Positions 20,472-33,115 of a stretch of DNA of 64,000 nt are shown here, piece by piece. Origin of the DNA: Capsicum annuum (Eukaryota > Streptophyta > Magnoliopsida > Solanales > Solanaceae); contig NC_061118.1 of the NCBI RefSeq assembly GCF_002878395.1, forward strand, positions 93,261,148 through 93,325,147, written 5' to 3'. The first letter of the stretch is position 1, and the number at the start of each line of letters is the position of its first letter. The position numbers were made by a program, and so were the translations under genes. The notes beneath the pieces were generated by a model. The model was not told the DNA's origin. It was given only the letters and a program-made list of their open reading frames with translations, and searched no databases.

Positions 20472-23400
20472 GTTTAAGTTTCCTAGGGTGTCTTTGAAGC
20501 CATGTCTAGTAAAGTCTTGTAGAATGGTATGGGGATGTGTGTACTATTCTTCAAGAGCCTATTGGGCATTTATCAAATAATTACCTTCATCATGCTCTAG
20601 ATCATAGGGTAAGGTTGTTCTCCCAGATATGTCTATTGATTCGTCTCTTACTCAATAATTCTCCATCTATAACTTATTCTTGTGATAATGTGAGTAGTAA
20701 ATTTCAACTCCTCATGAGATGATGCTCTCAAATTTACTATCATTAATTTTAAAAATTACACAGTCCTTGAGAGGATCCTTCTGGTGTGTTTAAATTCTTT
20801 TAATTCAAAAGCTTATGCCCTCATCCATACGAGTTATGCAGTTCAGACAAAATAGACTATATAATCAGATTTGTCTTTAGCCCTTCAATACAGATAGCAC
20901 TATTAAAGGAGAGAGCATATGCCTAGAGTATTGAATATAGTTTTTATTAAGGGATAGTGTAACTTAGGGTTTTAATATTCATAAGTATTAGAAGATGCTA
21001 AGAGTTAGAAGTATGTATTTAGAAGTGTAGTAACAAGCAAAGGTGGGGTTAGCATTTGGTTAACGGTAAATTGACAGACCTATGTCTACTAATAAGTAGG
21101 ATTGAGGTGATATGCCCTTATGTGTTAACTAAGGGGTAGTGAATATGGTGTAGGTTTCATAGTGAAAGGTAGAGAAGGAGTTATTAGTTAAGGTGAATTA
21201 TGGTATGCTTAAAGTAGGAATAGATTTCTTGATTGTATTGCATCTTGTTAGAAAAGTATAGGTGATTAACAAAAGTATTATGTTGTTAAAGGGATGTTAA
21301 TGTAGGTTCTCATTGTCGTTGTGAAAGAGAAGTTGGTTGATACTTATAGGTCCAAGAGTATATTTATATATATGGATGGATAAGTAGTAGTGATGAGTGA
21401 AAGAAGGATATGCTAATGGATTATAGTAAGATAGATCATAAGATTATGATCAAATATTATTAATATGAGATTCTAGTGGACTAATGTTTCATGATGGTTT
21501 GCCAAGAAATAATGGTGTGTGAGGTTGTAGTTAATCATGTCTCGTACTGGAATCTAAGTTTTAACAGTGAATGACCATCAAGGTGGAAATAAGGATCACT
21601 TGGGATAGTAACGTTAGTTATGCAAAAAGTGAGCTAGCAGGCTTGGAATGATTTATTCAAGAATTTAAGTTCATTCATTTGTAATTAAACATAATGTTTT
21701 AGGTTTGATGTAGAGTTGTATCCAAGGTGATATGGGGTTGTATTATTTTCTATGTTTTTAAAGTGATGTATGTGGTTAGACAGTACCATTGAGTTGCTAA
21801 GTGTGAATAAGGCAAGATATATCGTTTATGGTGTTCTTAATAGCTAAGTTATGGATTATAGGTTGTCGATGTTGGCTATTTTAATTGTAATAGTAGCTCT
21901 CATGTTTTAGAGGTAATGAACAAAAAAAGGCAGATTATGTGTTTAGTGAGTCAGTGTGTTTGTCGAGAAAAGTTTAAGTATATGATTATGATTGATGAAG
22001 CTAGAGAAAGTTAAGTGTGGTATATATAAAAAGATTTTCCAAGAGTGAAGTTAGTATAGTTTATCTAGGTGAGTAAGCATTAATGTGTAAACTGTTAGAT
22101 CAAAGAAATTATGGATCAATCTTAAGGATAAGGAATAGGCCCATTGACTTAGAACGTCGAATTTGACCTAAGGGAGAGATGATAGGGTGAAAAATCAAAT
22201 TAAGGTTTGAGAATGAGATTGTGATTCATGTCAATAAGAGTTGTGATAAGATAGTGAAACATTCTTGATCTAGTGTTTTCCTTGGATTTTAGTCATCATC
22301 GCACTATATTCATGTCTTATGTGATAGAGTCGTTCCTATGACAAATGTTAAAATACTTCATGTATAATCGGGTTTATTCTCAACTCCTAATAAAGAATTA
22401 ATAGCTTCACTTTGTGATCCGGGCCATCCCCCATGAATCTATGAACTCCATTCTTATATTGAGTAGCCTATGAGAAATATGAACTCATCTTTCAGAGTAT
22501 GCTCAGTTCTTAGAACTCATGGTATACACTTAATGACCAGTGAATTTTGCATTATGTCATGTATGTACTCAATTTTGATCTCTTAACTTAATCCATGCCT
22601 TTCATACTCCATTCCTTAAGCCTTAGGTAAGTGTCAAAGTTCTATGTAGTATTGTTTTATGCTTCATGTCCTCATGTTCTAGCCATTTAGTGACTTTTTC
22701 TTATGTTATAATAGTATTGATGAAAATGGATAAACAATAGTTTAGATGAAGAGAGTAGATGTTCCTTATTAGGGAAGATTTTTATATTCGTGTTTTATCT
22801 AAGGATATAAGTATTAAGAAGGATTGAGGCAAATCTTTGGTATATGTCATAGTTAGTTGAGAATGATTAGTGTTACTTCTTGGGGATAGTGCATAAAGTC
22901 GTTATTGATACTAGTATTAAAGAATATGGGAAAATTCCTAGTTGGGTTGGTTGGCTAGAAGTTCATATGGGATTACAATGACAGTCTTGAATGTCATCTT
23001 TGTATATAATTGGATGAATGCAGTATGCGCTAGTGAATTCATAGTAAGATCTTAGAGTTAGTCATTGAAGTGGTACGGCATGCTATGATTAGTATGAGAT
23101 ATCTAAAAAGACATATAATATTGAATACCATGGTTTAGACTAGTATTGTGGTATTATGTGTTGTACCTTTTGATTTCTAGTTAGACTTTAACATAGTGAT
23201 AGTATGTAGTTCAACTCAGACCTTGGTTGGAGTAGTCATATATACCTATATGAGAATTATAAGTGCATCAAATGAAGCATATTATTTAAAAGGATAAGTA
23301 TTTTTGAGAGAGTATATAAGAAGTGTGGTTAAACTCTAAAGTTAATAGATGCATAGCCGAAGACATAGTTATTCTATTCTAGCTTCTGTTCTATATGACT

Positions 23401-23919
23401 ATATCTCATGTTATAGAGGTGTATCCATGTTACAATTGCTTACTTGAATTCCATACCCTGATCATGTACAAAATTCTTTCCCTCAGTTTTTATTAGAATT
23501 CATCATAATGAGAGTTTGAGGAAAATCATATTTTATTCTCAGTAACTCTTAGAGATTGTCGTATCAATTATCACTTTGTAGTTCTATATGATGATCGATT
23601 CATGAATTTTTCTATTGATTTCTAATCTCAAAGCTTGAATTAGCTCCTTATAGATTATCAATTCAGCATGGAAATCAATTTCATGATTGAAGTTTTATAC
23701 TTTCAGCTCAGTTATATCATTCATTAGCAGATATGTCATGCCTACTTTATTTGATACGATTCCTATGTATGTGCTCATGTTCCATTTGTATCAACTGAGT
23801 TACTACCCTGTCAACGGGTGATTCCATTATGATACTTGATAAAGTTTAGATATACAGTTTCAAGATACCAACTACATTCTTTCCGTGAAGATATCAGTAT
23901 TCATTTGACGATGAATGAT
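20472..23919 (+). other. LARD-A internal region, non-coding
   Basis: 3.45 kb with stops in all frames; the longest open stretch (20537-20722, 61 codons) has no protein-like features. The first 430 bases parallel the leader of chromovirus gag genes and end in GGAGAGAGCATATGCCTAGA (20910), where a Gag start would be expected, after which coding sequence is absent. The order of sequence blocks is shared with LARD-B (46013-48558): for example 20870-20945 with 46385-46500, and 22255-22450 with 47750-47950. A conserved but non-coding internal domain in two copies is the mark of a LARD family rather than of a decayed autonomous element. Confidence 0.7.
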
Positions 23920-23935
23920 CCCAAGGGCTAGATAT
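23920..23935 (+). other. LARD-A polypurine tract
   Basis: GATGAATGATCCCAAGGGCTAGATA ends directly before the 3' LTR (the purine-rich part is 23920-23935). The same GATGAATGAT leader precedes the tract of LARD-B at 48550. Confidence 0.7.
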
Positions 23936-25969
23936 TACAGTGCCCCATAAGCTCCTAGATAATTTTCCAACTATTCTTCATATGTTTAAAGACTCCAAAG
24001 AAATTATTTCAAACCATAGGTAAGTTTCATGACCTTTCACCATGTGGGTAAAGTGTTTTCGACGCGGTATAATCATAGGAAGCACTTAGAGTAAAGTTAA
24101 GTTAAAATCATTTGTATCAATTGAGTTTTAATATTGGATTCTACAAGGGTCAACTTTAAAAGAGTGTAACTCCTATAATATAAAGAGTTAGGTGTCCTAC
24201 TATATATAAAATAAAAAATCTTCAAGTCTTCTTTCCAACACATCTAATTTCACATAATTCGATATCATAGTAGAAAGTTATGTTCATTTTACTTTAGAGT
24301 GTTTGTCTGTTAGAACGAGACGACTAAGTTGACGAGTTGTCAACTAGGTGATGACTAATTTGACAAGCCGTAAACTAAAGTCATCAACCTTAATTAGTAA
24401 ATGTCAAAATCCATCTAGATGTTGACGATTAGGTTGACGAATTGTAACCAAACTGACTAGTTGTCAACTTATCTGTCAACTGCAAATTCCTACTACTTTT
24501 TTTAAGTTTCCTTTGGGATAATTTGGTCTTCTACTCACATCAAAATTATTTTCCACAGCTTAAATTAGCCAATAAGCATTATTTGGCCATTTTTAGTCTG
24601 ACTTTAACGCTCATTCTCCTCTCCACTCTCAAGAGAAAAAAGTTAGAGTTTCTTCCTAAAGTTAAACTTTCAAAGATCAAATTTCAAGGTTTCCTTTACG
24701 AAATCAAGAAAATTAGGTATGTAGGGTTTTAACAAGGATACCCTTCTTTCCTTGTGCCCAAAAGTTCACTTTTTAATTGATTTTGAAGAAATTGACTTAC
24801 TAGGGTTTATACCCACTTTCCTTATGCTTTGAGAATTTCATACTTCCACATTAAATTAACATTGTTTTGCATATGATTTCATGTTTAATTATGTTTTAAT
24901 CCCTAAAAGTGATATTAAGCATTGAGTTTGATATTTTGATAGGAAGTTTCTCTAATATGATGACTGATTTCATGTTTAAGCATAACTTACTTCGTTTACA
25001 AGAAGTTCAAGCTTATAAGTCCAATTTACGAGTTTTACTACATAATTAAAGTTCAGTTATGATCTTATGATCTCAGATAACATATAAAATCCACAGGTTT
25101 CCTTATCAATATGATTTAAGGAAAATAAGCATAATTGGTTTTCAATTCATAAACCCTTATGCTATTTTAAGGTGGATTTCATAAGTATGAGTATATAAGT
25201 ATATGCTTTGGGAGTAGAATTTAGCACCGAAAGGGGAATTCTGGTTAAGCGTATCTTATTCTCTAACAATAATGTGCCATCATAGGTTTAAGGGCCTCAG
25301 CGATGGATAGGGTAGAACATCTCTCCTTAACATTGGTAAGGCGTTGGAATCCATGATAGCTTACATGGTTAATGTCGGTTATAAGAATCTCCCACAAAGG
25401 AAACAAAAGCAAAGATTTTAGAAACTAAGTGTAATGACTCACTAAACTTAATAGATTATTCTTTATTATTTATGGTTTGTGATATTTCAGCTTTTAATTT
25501 TAATAATGATCAAGGTGAGTCCTTTTACACTAAGCATGCATAATTTGAAAGTATGTTCAACATAAATTTTACTTGTTGCATTCACCTCCATATGCTCAGT
25601 ACATTCCAGAAGTACTAACCATATATACGTTTGTGTGGCTACATTGTTTCATAAGATAGGTACCAGCTATAGCCCACACATCATTATCAGAATGTTCGCA
25701 GCTACTAGCCAGCAGGTGATGAGTCCTTTTGATTCGAGGACTTGAGTCAACTATAGTTTCTGTATCATTTTATTTTTTCGTATTGATTAGGGCGAGTTCG
25801 GGGTCATGTCCCGAATACCTATAGTTATTATTAGTAGAGGATTCATAGAGAGTTAGTTAGAGTTGATGTATTTAATTTTAGATTTGTTTTGTATATTTCA
25901 GTGTTGTAAATATTTCAAAAATTTTCGTAATGAATAAGTTCTGCCAATGACATATCTATTTCTTATTAT
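23936..25969 (+). repeat. LARD-A 3' LTR, truncated by ChrA
   Basis: 2034 bases collinear with the three 5' LTR pieces. It lacks about the last 120 bases, because ChrA starts at 25970. It is the uninterrupted reference that proves both Athila insertions: the AthA site lies near 24905 and the AthB site near 25290. Confidence 0.88.
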
Positions 25970-28190
25970 TGTCACGACCTGAGCTACCCCATAGTCGTAA
26001 CATGGTGCCTAGAGTCACACGTGACCCCAAGCTAACTTATGGTCTGGTACCTGTTGTTGATCACTGAAGAAAAATAGATAAGTAACAGGTGGAAGCTAAA
26101 CTAAAAATATAAATAACAAATATTACTGAAGGAAACATTTAATACATCTGAAATATCTGATAAATCCCGAAGACAAATTTGACTATCTAAAAGCCTCTAA
26201 CATAGGAATTTGAAGGGACAAACTCCCAACTCCAATAGACTGAAATAGTATAAATTTCTAAAAATAACAACTAATAAGTAGTCCTCAATGGATGAGCACT
26301 CACTATGACTGCTAGAGAATGGAACATGAACTGTCTAAGCATGATCAGGGATCTGAGCGACCGAACCTATATTATGAGACAATACAGCACAAAGAGTATA
26401 CGATTATTACTTTAAATATATTGAGTATGCAGGATGGGAAGGCTATCTAATATAACTCAGCATGAATGCATGAACATATAAATAAATTCAAGACCATTTA
26501 TATGCATGTACTGAATGAACTGAATAACTGACTAGTTGAATACAAAGTCATGCATAACTAACTGAAATCATAATCTAAATATGAACTGAATTTGAAACTA
26601 AATTGGAGAAAGTAGGATCTAACAACAACCGACATACCCTAATTTGAGCTAAATTCGAGTTTAACTAGTAACTTTAGTTGGATGGGTATTAGTAACTTAC
26701 CAAGGGTACCAACACTGACCGGCATGGATCCACTAATCTGATGTCCCAAAGGATTAGGGTGCCATGCCTCAACTGAAGGGGACCTCTCATTACCAAAGGG
26801 GGCGATGTAGTTCTGGAACTCAGGGACTGCGACTAATGGTCTCATGCCTAACTAATGAGGGATCTGTCATTCCTATATTTACTCGGTTCTAGGTATTACT
26901 CCCAACTGAATGACACAGGTATTGATATTTATTTAACATGATATGGTGCTGATAAATGCTCATCATGATAAAGTTCTAAATTTTAATGATGCAAGCATAA
27001 GCTGAATGACTTGTAACTTGAAAACTATAACATGCATGATTACCTAGGTTTTGGGTGTTGATAACTCGCCAAGATAGACTAATGCAATTGATCATTATGA
27101 TGATAACGTAATTATGATATGGAAAAAATTTAATAATACTCAACATGGCATCAAGTGAACATGGTAAGGGTAACTGAGGTTATCAAACATATGGAAACAC
27201 AATTTACACAGGGAAACATATTCTCATGCTTCGTATTCAAGAAATTAAGAGAGAGCTAAGTACTTTATGTTTTACTTGGAATTCCATAAAAGGAAAAGGG
27301 TTATAATTGTAAAAATAAGAAATTCTTGGGATTCAAAGGGTGGAAGGGACCTATTGATGAAATTCCACATATCTGTGAATGGAATCCTTGGAGAGATTAT
27401 TAGATTTGATCTTGCCATTAAGAAACCCTAGTTTGTTTGAGGAAGATGGGAAAATCGCCTCTTTTGATCTCTCTTGGGTTAAATTACACTTAATCATGGA
27501 ACTCGGGGTTTCGGTCTTTTTATAGCCCCTTTTGGAAGCCTAAACAACATGGATTAGGCATTGAAAGGAGTCAAAAAAAAACTTAAAAAGTCCCAGAAAA
27601 AATGTGCAGAAAGACCCATCCAGTCGTTATGAATCACCTCAAGACTTGTACGATAGGTCATAAGTCATGATTTGAATCATAAATTGGAACCCTGAGGTAT
27701 AGGTCCTTTTTTTTTATCTAACTACAATTTCCCTCTACCATTAGGTAAATTCGTAGTTTGAAGCTTGAGTCTTCTGCCATTCACTGGTCTGGCTATGAGT
27801 CTACATTACGACTCGTATCGAATGACTCTGAATCGTATGCTGGAGTGGTAACCAAAGGACTGGGTTCTTGGTGGGACAGTGTTTTGACCACAAATCCCTC
27901 CTTACGACTCATAGTCTCTGATTATGGGTCATAAGGTCGAATTGAAGACACTGAGTTCATAACTTAGGTTATCAACTGGTGTGACTATGACTCACTTGTG
28001 ATGATTCATCATGTGTGGTAATGACTCGTTACCTGAGTCGTTGTCATGGCAGTTTGTCAGGCCCTTAGGGAAAATTTTCCACAACTTTTTTCTATGACCT
28101 TGGAACAAGACGAGACTTGAAATATTGGAAATCCAATTTAGTGGCCTATCTCTTAAGGGGCCTAGAGTTTGAAAATATGGGGTCTTACTA
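25970..28190 (-). repeat. ChrA 3' LTR
   Basis: Begins TGTCACGACCTGAG and ends at GGGTCTTA before a TATCTCACCCTTGGGATCAT tract. 25980-27560 aligns with 44340-45910; paired landmarks are 26625-26930 with 44985-45280 and 27290-27440 with 45650-45800. The segment 27600-28190 has no partner because the 5' LTR is truncated. It contains a cluster of short ACGACTC/GAGTCGT motifs at 27620-28060. Confidence 0.88.
27620..28060. repeat. Cluster of ACGACTC / GAGTCGT inverted motifs in ChrA LTR
   Basis: At least eight short motifs of the type TACGACTCGTAT, ATGACTCTGAATCGTAT, TTACGACTCAT, ATGGGTCATAAGG and ATGACTCGTTACCTGAGTCG lie in direct and inverted orientation. A similar cluster lies in ChrB LTRs (31225-31580, 40640-40990), although those LTRs are otherwise unrelated. 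Confidence 0.6.
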
Positions 28191-28215
28191 TATCTCACCC
28201 TTGGGATCATTCATC
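28191..28215 (-). other. ChrA polypurine tract
   Basis: Plus-strand TATCTCACCCTTGGGATCAT followed by TCATCCTTGAATG. On the element strand this is the GGGTGAGATA tract next to the 3' LTR, preceded by the CAAGGATGAATGATCCC motif also seen in LARD-A and LARD-B. Confidence 0.7.
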
Positions 28216-28419
28216 CTTGAATGAAACTGCCTAAGCTTGAATACGAGGAAGACTGAGATCATGCACTAAATACTTATGAACTAAATTATGACTGAATCTT
28301 TAAATCTGAGTCATGATGCATGGACTAAACTAAATTCATTAATGCACGTTTTGATAAGAGAATGGTTGGATAGGTGAGATAGTAAATGAGAGAATTTAAT
28401 TAATTATGGAAACCATTAA

Positions 28420-28640
28420 CTCAAGATAAATTTGGATTCAATGAGAAAAGATTGCGGTTCTTGGATCACATATCAACTTCTACTTCCCAAGTTTCTCCTT
28501 CAACGAACTAATTTCTCTATATTTTTACTAGGGAGACTTCTTTATTCCTCAACCTATGAATCTGACGATCAAGGATTTCGACTAGGACTTTTTCATAGGA
28601 GAGGTTATCTTTCATACCCACACTCTCTAGAGGACGATTG
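28420..28640 (-). pseudogene. ChrA chromodomain-like C-terminal tail of integrase
   Basis: On the minus strand, in one frame with stops, residues GMKDNLSYEKVLVEILDRQ are followed by HRLRNKEVSLVKI and then FVEGETWEVEVDM. This is the form of the chromodomain region that ends chromovirus integrases and directs insertion to modified histones. Two stops fall where Trp and Gln would be expected. Confidence 0.75.
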
Positions 28641-29700
28641 AAGTCGGATCACCAATTCATTTCTTTAGCAAAGAAACATGATACACTAGGTGTAATGATG
28701 CTCACTCTGTAGGCAACTCTAACTCATAGGGTACCTTCCCAAATAGTCTCAAAATCCTATATAGTACAACATAGCGAGGATTGAGCTTCCCCTTCTTACC
28801 AAATCTCTTCACCTCTTTCATGCACAAAATTTGCAGATACATATAATCAGCAACATCAAATTCAAGATCCCTCCTTTTAACATCTACATAGGATTTTTGA
28901 CGGGTTTGGGTTGTTTTTAGCCTTTCTCGAATTAACTGAACTTTATCCATCCACTCATAAAATGAATCTATCCCTATCAAAGTTGCTTCTATAACCTCAA
29001 ACCAACCAATAGAAGACCTATATCTTCTACCCTAAAGAGCCTCAAATAGAGGCATCTGACTATTGGAGTGATAGTTGTTACTGTAGGCAAACTCAATCAA
29101 AGGTAAGTGGCCATCCCAACTACCCTTAAAATCAATAACACAAGCTCTCAACATGTCCTCTAAGGTATAATGGTCCTCTCTGCCTGACCATCTGTTCGTG
29201 GGTGAAAAGTTGTATAGAGATAAACTTTGGTACCAAGACCTTTTCGAAAAGCCTTCCAAAAATAAGAGGTAAACTAAGTACCTCTATTTGAAATGATGGT
29301 TAACAAGACTCCATGCAATTTACCAACTCTTTGAGATAAAGTCAAGCATAATCCTCAGTAGAATAAGAAGTGTGGACTGGCAAGAGATAGAATGTCTTGG
29401 TCATTCTATCCATAATGACCCAAATCTAATCATGCAGACGACGAGTACAAGCCAACCCTATAATATAATCCATATTTACCACTTCCTATTTCAAAGTAGG
29501 GATGCTGAAATCCTGAATCATACCACTTGCTCTCTGGTGCTTAGCCTTGACCTGCTAACAATTTAGACACTTCACCACAAATTCAATAATATCGTTCTTC
29601 ATACCATTCCACCAATAGACTTCCCACAAATCGTGGTGTATCTTAGGGGATCCAGGGTGAATAGAATATTGTATGCCATATGCCTCTACTAATATTCATT
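28641..29700 (-). pseudogene. ChrA integrase
   Basis: Runs on the minus strand from about 29700 to 28641. A WWNGM segment with nearby CLNC near 29570-29620 is the zinc-binding part. VNMDYIIGL near 29480 keeps the first catalytic Asp, while TIISNRGT near 29285 has Asn instead of the second Asp. DGQAERTI near 29195 keeps Glu, followed by a one-base frame change. LEDMLRACVIDFKGSW (near 29150) and HLPLIEFAYSNNYH continue the core. The C-terminal part is open at 28980-28702 with MKEVKRFGKKGKLNPRYV. It is inactive through the missing Asp, the frameshift and stops. Confidence 0.88.
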
Positions 29701-29933
29701 GCCTATATTCGAAACACATAACCTACCTAGAAATAGAGTATACTATCTCCCCTTTGGAGAAAACCTCAACCTTTTGATCCTGAACTGCCTTTTTTAACTT
29801 AACCATAATAGAATCTCTATTTTGCTTTTCTTTTACCTGGAGAACCGAGGAAGAATCCAAACTATTCTGAACCAAAACACTACATTTGACTGAATCAACC
29901 AACCAAACTCCCAAACTAGAAAGCTTATGAACC
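29701..29933 (-). pseudogene. ChrA RNase H-integrase linker, distal part
   Basis: Minus-strand residues VHKLSSLGVWLVDSVKCSV and onward to AVQDQKVEVFSKGEIVYSI form the N-terminal linker of integrase. It continues directly from the DLV residues at 41056 once ChrB is removed. The apparent longer open frame up to 30031 runs into the ChrB LTR and is not one gene. Confidence 0.8.
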
Positions 29934-31642
29934 TCACAAACTCTTAAGACCCAAACTATGTTGGCCGTGACGGGTATCTCATGTTCCACGTGGCCGGAGA
30001 TCATCCCTGCACCTAACCAAACGAAAAACAAAATTCCTTAAGGTCGTAAAAATTCCTATCATATAACAAGATAGCATGCAACAAGCTTAAGGAAATTCAA
30101 AACATGTCTATAACCAATGACCAAAGTCTTGGTTGGGACATATCCCTGACTCGGATAGATGACAATGAGAATGAAAATGAAAATGTCAAGTATAATGAAA
30201 GTAACTATCAAATCAAATCTAAGAAAGAGAGTTAGTGAAATGCCTAAGCCTTCCAAGGAATGGAAGCTCAACATATTACCACAACACAACAAACTAATGA
30301 AATGAGTCAACTGGCTTAACTCAACGTAGAAAAAGTAAAAGTAGCTCTAGTGCCTGTATCGCGTGGGGATACAACGTCTAAAGATGGTTAGTGGGGTGAA
30401 CACTAGCATATAACTCACGGATAAGGAAAAGATAATGTCATGATCAATAGTTTAAAATAATTCAAAACAAATGCATATAATCAAATACATAAACACATAT
30501 ATATAACATATTGGGAAAGGGACTAAGGATTATCATGCTCTTTAAAACTTTAGCCTAGATTGTGTAGCTCAATCGTCAAAACATAAAAAGGCACCCACGG
30601 GATATATGATCCCAACTCTCCCCCAGCTGAAAGAGCCCCAGTGCATGTTGCCGCACGAACCATAGGGTATACATATGCACTATAGAGGACTTGAACCTCT
30701 CAGCATATCAAGGTGACATAAGCACTAAATCATGTAATGAGATGTGGGGGCATCAAACCTCCCAATCAAATGATATTAATAAGGTAGACTCGAACCACTC
30801 GATCATACCCCATGCATCCACAGGTTTGAAACCACATTTAAAGCATCAATAATCATATGTAGACCATGGAAAATAATTGTTCAACAACAAGCATTCAAAA
30901 CCCTCAATTCTTGTTTTGAAAACAACATTAATATCTCATGAACAATACTTCAAACCATATGTTTTTAACAAAGTAACAATAAGGGAAGAGTAACATGCCT
31001 GAAATACCAAGTTTCATGGAAAGAATTCAACACTTGGGCCCTTGGATGCCCTATTTCTTGGAAACCCTAAGTATGGCTGCTTGAGAGAATTTGAGAGTGT
31101 TGTAGAAGTTTTTGAGTAAGTTAAGGATGAAATATTGGCCCCTTAAGTTCTTTATGGGTGGGGGGGTTTTAATTAGGAATGGAGGGAATTATCCAAAGTG
31201 CCCTCAAATTAAAAGATGAAATTTAGTCATCCAGGACTATGGGTCACCACACGATTCGAATTGACTCATTACCAATCGTCACCTTGAGTCATAACCCGTA
31301 CAGTTTCCAGGACATCCACACATAGATGACCCCACGATTCTGCTTGTACCACTCTTAATAGGAACCTATGACACATAGGGTCCAGTTGTAGTCATCACAG
31401 AACCCAATCGGGAAAACATTGGATATCTTAGTATTTTCACCTAACGACTCATAACAATTCCTTGTAACTCTTAGTGAGCTACTCGTACTTAGAGAAAAAC
31501 TTTCCGACTTAGTTTCTGATTTGGTTATGATTGGGTCCCTAGCCGTCAAGACATCCTACAACTTATAGGGGTAAGTCGTAGTCAAGATAGGGAGGATAAA
31601 ACTTTAGAAAATTTTCAAGGACCAAAAACTCAGGGTGTTTCA
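29934..31642 (-). repeat. ChrB 3' LTR
   Basis: Collinear with 38869-41051: 29960-30120 matches 38890-39060, 30330-30500 matches 39330-39480, and 30990-31620 matches 40390-41030. It ends GGGTGTTTCA before the CT-rich tract at 31643. It lacks about 425 bases that are present in the partner at 39804-40225. Confidence 0.9.
31225..31580. repeat. ACGACTC / GAGTCGT motif cluster in ChrB 3' LTR
   Basis: Short motifs such as ACGATTCGAATTGACTC, ACCTTGAGTCATAACCCGT, CTAACGACTCATAAC and AACTTATAGGGGTAAGTCGT recur in both orientations. The counterpart in the 5' LTR is 40640-40990. The style is the same as in ChrA LTRs. Confidence 0.6.
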
Positions 31643-31669
31643 TACTTCCCTCCCCCCTCCCCTCTTAGG
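31643..31669 (-). other. ChrB polypurine tract
   Basis: The plus strand has a 27-base tract of C and T (TACTTCCCTCCCCCCTCCCC and onward), i.e. a long G/A tract on the element strand next to the 3' LTR. It is the longest purine tract in the window. Confidence 0.85.
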
Positions 31670-31829
31670 ATCACTCCTCCTTGAATGATAGGACAAGGCA
31701 TTTATTAGCACAATTTGATTTCAAACACAACCACACTTACCTTTAACAAAGACAAAAAACAAAGATGCCAAGGATTATAAAATTTCCTTTAACAAAGTCA
31801 GAAAACAAGAATGTTAAGTAATATTTATA

Positions 31830-32055
31830 CCTCACACACGATTATCCAAAATGGGGAACAAGAACAGATATTTTGACTTCATGTCCTCCTCAGCTTCCCA
31901 AGTGACTTCTTCAACCTTTTGCTTCCTCCAAAGAACCTTCACCGATGTTGCATCCTTGGTACGTAATTGATGGACTTTTCCAATCAAAAATATCAATCGG
32001 GACTTCTTCATAAGACAAGGAATCTTAAATACCCATCTCCTCCAAAGGAACAACC
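31830..32055 (-). pseudogene. ChrB chromodomain tail
   Basis: The minus-strand open frame 32053-31832 contains IGKVHQLRTKDATSVKVLW, then KVEEVTWEAEEDMKSKYLFL. This is the chromodomain-type end of a chromovirus integrase. The aromatic and acidic positions are largely kept, although a frame change separates it from the integrase C-terminal domain. Confidence 0.85.
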
Positions 32056-33115
32056 CTCAAAGGATCACCATGCACTTTCCTAATATCGAAACATGAAAAA
32101 CTGAATGAATGAAGCTAAAACTAGAAGGAAAATCCAATTCATATGCAATATTAATAACCCTGTTTAAAACCAAATACGGACCAACATAACGAGGACTGAG
32201 CTTTCCTTTCTTGCCAAACCAAATCACACTCTTTATGGGAGACACCTTTAGGAAATCAAATCGTTAACACCAAAATCCAAATCCTTTCTCCTCATATCTG
32301 TGTAGGACTTTTGGCGACTTTGGTAGCCTTAAGTCTATTCCAAATCACCTTCACCATCTCCATGTCTTGGTGTACCAAATCTTGGCAAAATATCTTATTT
32401 TTACCAACCTCAAACCACCCAATAGGATACCTATACCTTTTACCGTATAAGGCCTCAAATAGAGCCATACTAATCCTAGAGTGATAATTGTTATTGTAAG
32501 CAAATCCTATGAAAGGATAGTGATCAACCCAATTACTACCATAACCAAACACGCAAGACTGAAGCATATCTTCCAAGACTTGAATTGACCTTTCCTCTTA
32601 ACTATCCATCTGCGGGTGGAAAGTGGTACTAAGGGTAAACTTAGTCTCCAAACCTCACTGGAATGACCTCCAAAAGTGAGATAAGAACTGAGTACCTCAA
32701 TTAGATATGATCTAAACTAGAGTACAATGCAACTTCACGATCTACTCAATGAATAACTTGGCATAGTCCTATGAAGAGAAATTAGTCCTAACTGGAAGTG
32801 AGAAAACTTAGTCATCCTATATAGGATGACCTAAATCAAATAAACTATTAGCGAGACCACGGAAAACCAATAACAAAATCCATATTAATTACCTCTCATT
32901 TCCACACTAGCAGTTTAATCTCCTTTGTCAACCCACCCGGCCTCAAGTGCTCTACCTTCACTTGCTAACATATGATGTACTTTGCCATAAAATTGGCCAC
33001 ATCTCGCTTTATATCATTCCACTAATAAATATCTTTAAGAACATGATAAATCTTTGTCAAACATGGATGAATAGTATATCACGACTCATGATCTTTGGCA
33101 AAAATTCTCCCTCAC
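32056..33115 (-). pseudogene. ChrB integrase
   Basis: On the minus strand: INMDFVIGFP near 32870 keeps the first Asp. IISN-stop-GTQF near 32705 has Asn for the second Asp and a stop for the next Arg. The EERSIQVLEDMLQ stretch near 32590 keeps Glu, and the open frame 32576-32292 continues with HYPFIGFAYNNNYH. The C-terminal domain is open at 32245-32057 (WFGKKGKLSPRYVGPY, then VFHVSILGKC). Stops near 32640 and 32705 and the Asp loss make it non-functional. Confidence 0.88.

Larger units (their letters stand above)
1202..25969 (+). mobile_element. LARD-A: non-coding LTR retrotransposon, host of nested insertions
   Basis: A plus-strand LTR element made of a 5' LTR in three pieces, a primer binding site at 20454, a 3.46 kb internal region without protein-coding potential, a purine tract at 23920 and a 3' LTR at 23936-25969. 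Two LTRs with collinear sequence, a tRNA-Met type primer site and a purine tract directly before the 3' LTR show that it moved as a retrotransposon. Absence of gag and pol makes it a large retrotransposon derivative (LARD), mobilised in trans by a relative. It is the oldest layer, because AthA and AthB sit in its 5' LTR and ChrA in its 3' LTR. Confidence 0.8.

Noticed and set aside
27992..28210. Minus-strand frame of 72 codons
   Set aside because: It starts in the purine tract and runs into the ChrA LTR; this is non-coding in the element.
29723..30031. Single 102-codon minus-strand gene
   Set aside because: The N-terminal third is ChrB LTR and the rest is the ChrA integrase linker, so it is a chance fusion across an insertion boundary.
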